From assembly GCA_937885235.1 (NCBI GenBank), contig CAKZZK010000274.1, forward strand, positions 1 through 5,154: 5,154 nucleotides of DNA. Direction: 5' to 3'. Made by a program: the position numbers and the translations under genes. The notes beneath the pieces are model-generated. The model searched no databases. It was not told the origin of the DNA and saw only the letters and a list, made by a program, of their open reading frames with translations. The DNA comes from an uncultured Treponema sp. (GTDB lineage Bacteria > Spirochaetota > Spirochaetia > Treponematales > Treponemataceae). The stretch's first letter is position 1. Each line of letters begins with the position of its first letter. This document shows, piece after piece, positions 4,583-5,154 of the stretch.

Positions 4583-5154
4583 TCAGCCTTCCGCTGCCAA
4601 GCTGTTTACCGCAGCAACAATATCACTCAAACAAATTCGTTCCTGTTCAAGACGGTTCAGCGTGCTTGCCTTTAATGCTTGGAATACAGTTTTCTCATCT
4701 TCTGTCAGATTCGCAGGAATCTCGCTGTTAGAAAGCCGCTTGCCTTTAACCTTGAAAGCAACATATTGGTCAAAGATTTCACCCGTCATACAGAATGATT
4801 TTGTATTGGGGAAATTTTTTCTAAAATCGGAGAGAATCAAAAATCCATGTTCATCAAGGTCACCGAAATAAAAAAGATTGTAATCACAAAACCATGAACA
4901 GTTTTTTAGCTGAGTGACAGAAAATCCTTGTCCCCACAGACAGAGTGCGTTTTTTACATGCGGGAAAGTAAGATAGACCATCTCATTTTCAACAATGAAG
5001 ATTGAATGCAGCCCATCAAGAAGTCCCGACTGCGGAAGGCGCTCAAAATCCTCGATATCGATTATCAATTCCGAACCCTCTGTGTCAATATAGTTGTCGG
5101 GTGATTTTTCAAAAATCATGCGGATTTCTTTACCTCCGGGTTTAAGATTTCCTG
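4583..5154 (-). CDS. jetD: C-terminal part of a JetD-like (DUF2220) TOPRIM nuclease, Wadjet defence
   Basis: The frame is open to the right edge, so the ATG at 5119 is probably internal: codons upstream of it read GNLKPGGKEIR without a stop. About 190 residues are present; full JetD proteins are usually near 380-400, so roughly half is missing at the N-terminus. Counting from the Met at 5119, DUF2220 marks are IFIVENE (40-46; E44 probable metal ligand), LWGQGFSV (61-68), FYFGDLDEHGFLIL (83-96; D87 and D89 as the TOPRIM DxD), FRKNFP and near the C-terminus NRLEQERI (155-162). JetD is the topoisomerase VI-like nuclease subunit of Wadjet; the SMC-like JetABC complex extrudes DNA and JetD cuts small circular plasmids. 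jetD is usually last in jetABCD, which fits its orientation: the partners would lie beyond 5154. The stretch is richer in A+T than the hydrolase and ilvC genes, consistent with acquired DNA. A lone DUF2220 protein remains possible. Confidence 0.82.
   Translation of the reverse strand, partial: GNLKPGGKEIRMIFEKSPDNYIDTEGSELIIDIEDFERLPQSGLLDGLHSIFIVENEMVYLTFPHVKNALCLWGQGFSVTQLKNCSWFCDYNLFYFGDLDEHGFLILSDFRKNFPNTKSFCMTGEIFDQYVAFKVKGKRLSNSEIPANLTEDEKTVFQALKASTLNRLEQERICLSDIVAAVNSLAAEG

Noticed and set aside
1..5154. CRISPR arrays, tRNA or rRNA genes, insertion sequences, T-box or other riboswitches
   Set aside because: No spaced direct repeats, cloverleaf, transposase-like frame or long structured leader could be seen anywhere in the window.

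Overview
The window looks like a piece of a spirochaete chromosome, most likely Treponema or a relative. The main evidence is the S21 ribosomal protein at 212-433. Its core (RFKRMVEKEGIIREYKKREYYEKPS) closely resembles the S21 proteins I remember from Borrelia and Treponema. This placement comes from memory and no search was possible. Most of the window has moderate GC; the right-hand end (about 4480-5154) is visibly richer in A+T.

Layout from left to right. (1) Bases 1-433, minus strand: rpsU, then a reading frame that begins inside the 3' end of rpsU and runs off the left edge. That frame has no stop inside the window. Its translation has a basic N-terminus, a hydrophobic stretch and a lipobox-like cysteine, so it is probably the start of a lipoprotein gene. 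A strong intrinsic-terminator hairpin with eight T's lies inside its signal-peptide codons. (2) Bases 434-590: a divergent promoter region between rpsU (minus) and ilvC (plus), with two perfect dyads. (3) Bases 591-2075, plus: ilvC, a long-form (class II) ketol-acid reductoisomerase of valine/isoleucine synthesis, followed by a strong hairpin terminator. (4) Bases 2172-3554, plus: a MATE-family multidrug/cation antiporter with no Shine-Dalgarno; a perfect dyad and -10-like sequences abut its start codon. (5) Bases 3502-4431, minus: an alpha/beta hydrolase of the hormone-sensitive-lipase type, whose 3' end overlaps the MATE gene tail to tail by 53 bases. (6) Bases 4432-4582: a spacer with a putative hydrolase promoter, a dyad and an orphan ribosome-binding site. 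(7) Bases 4583-5154, minus: the C-terminal part of a JetD-like (DUF2220) TOPRIM nuclease, cut by the right edge.

The genes do not form one pathway. rpsU and ilvC are housekeeping, the MATE pump and hydrolase are accessory, and the JetD fragment points to a Wadjet anti-plasmid defence locus whose other genes (jetA, jetB, jetC) would be expected to the right of the window. The points most worth following up are the JetD fragment, the terminator hairpin embedded in the lipoprotein signal peptide, and the two genes that lack Shine-Dalgarno sequences and may be read from leaderless or near-leaderless transcripts.
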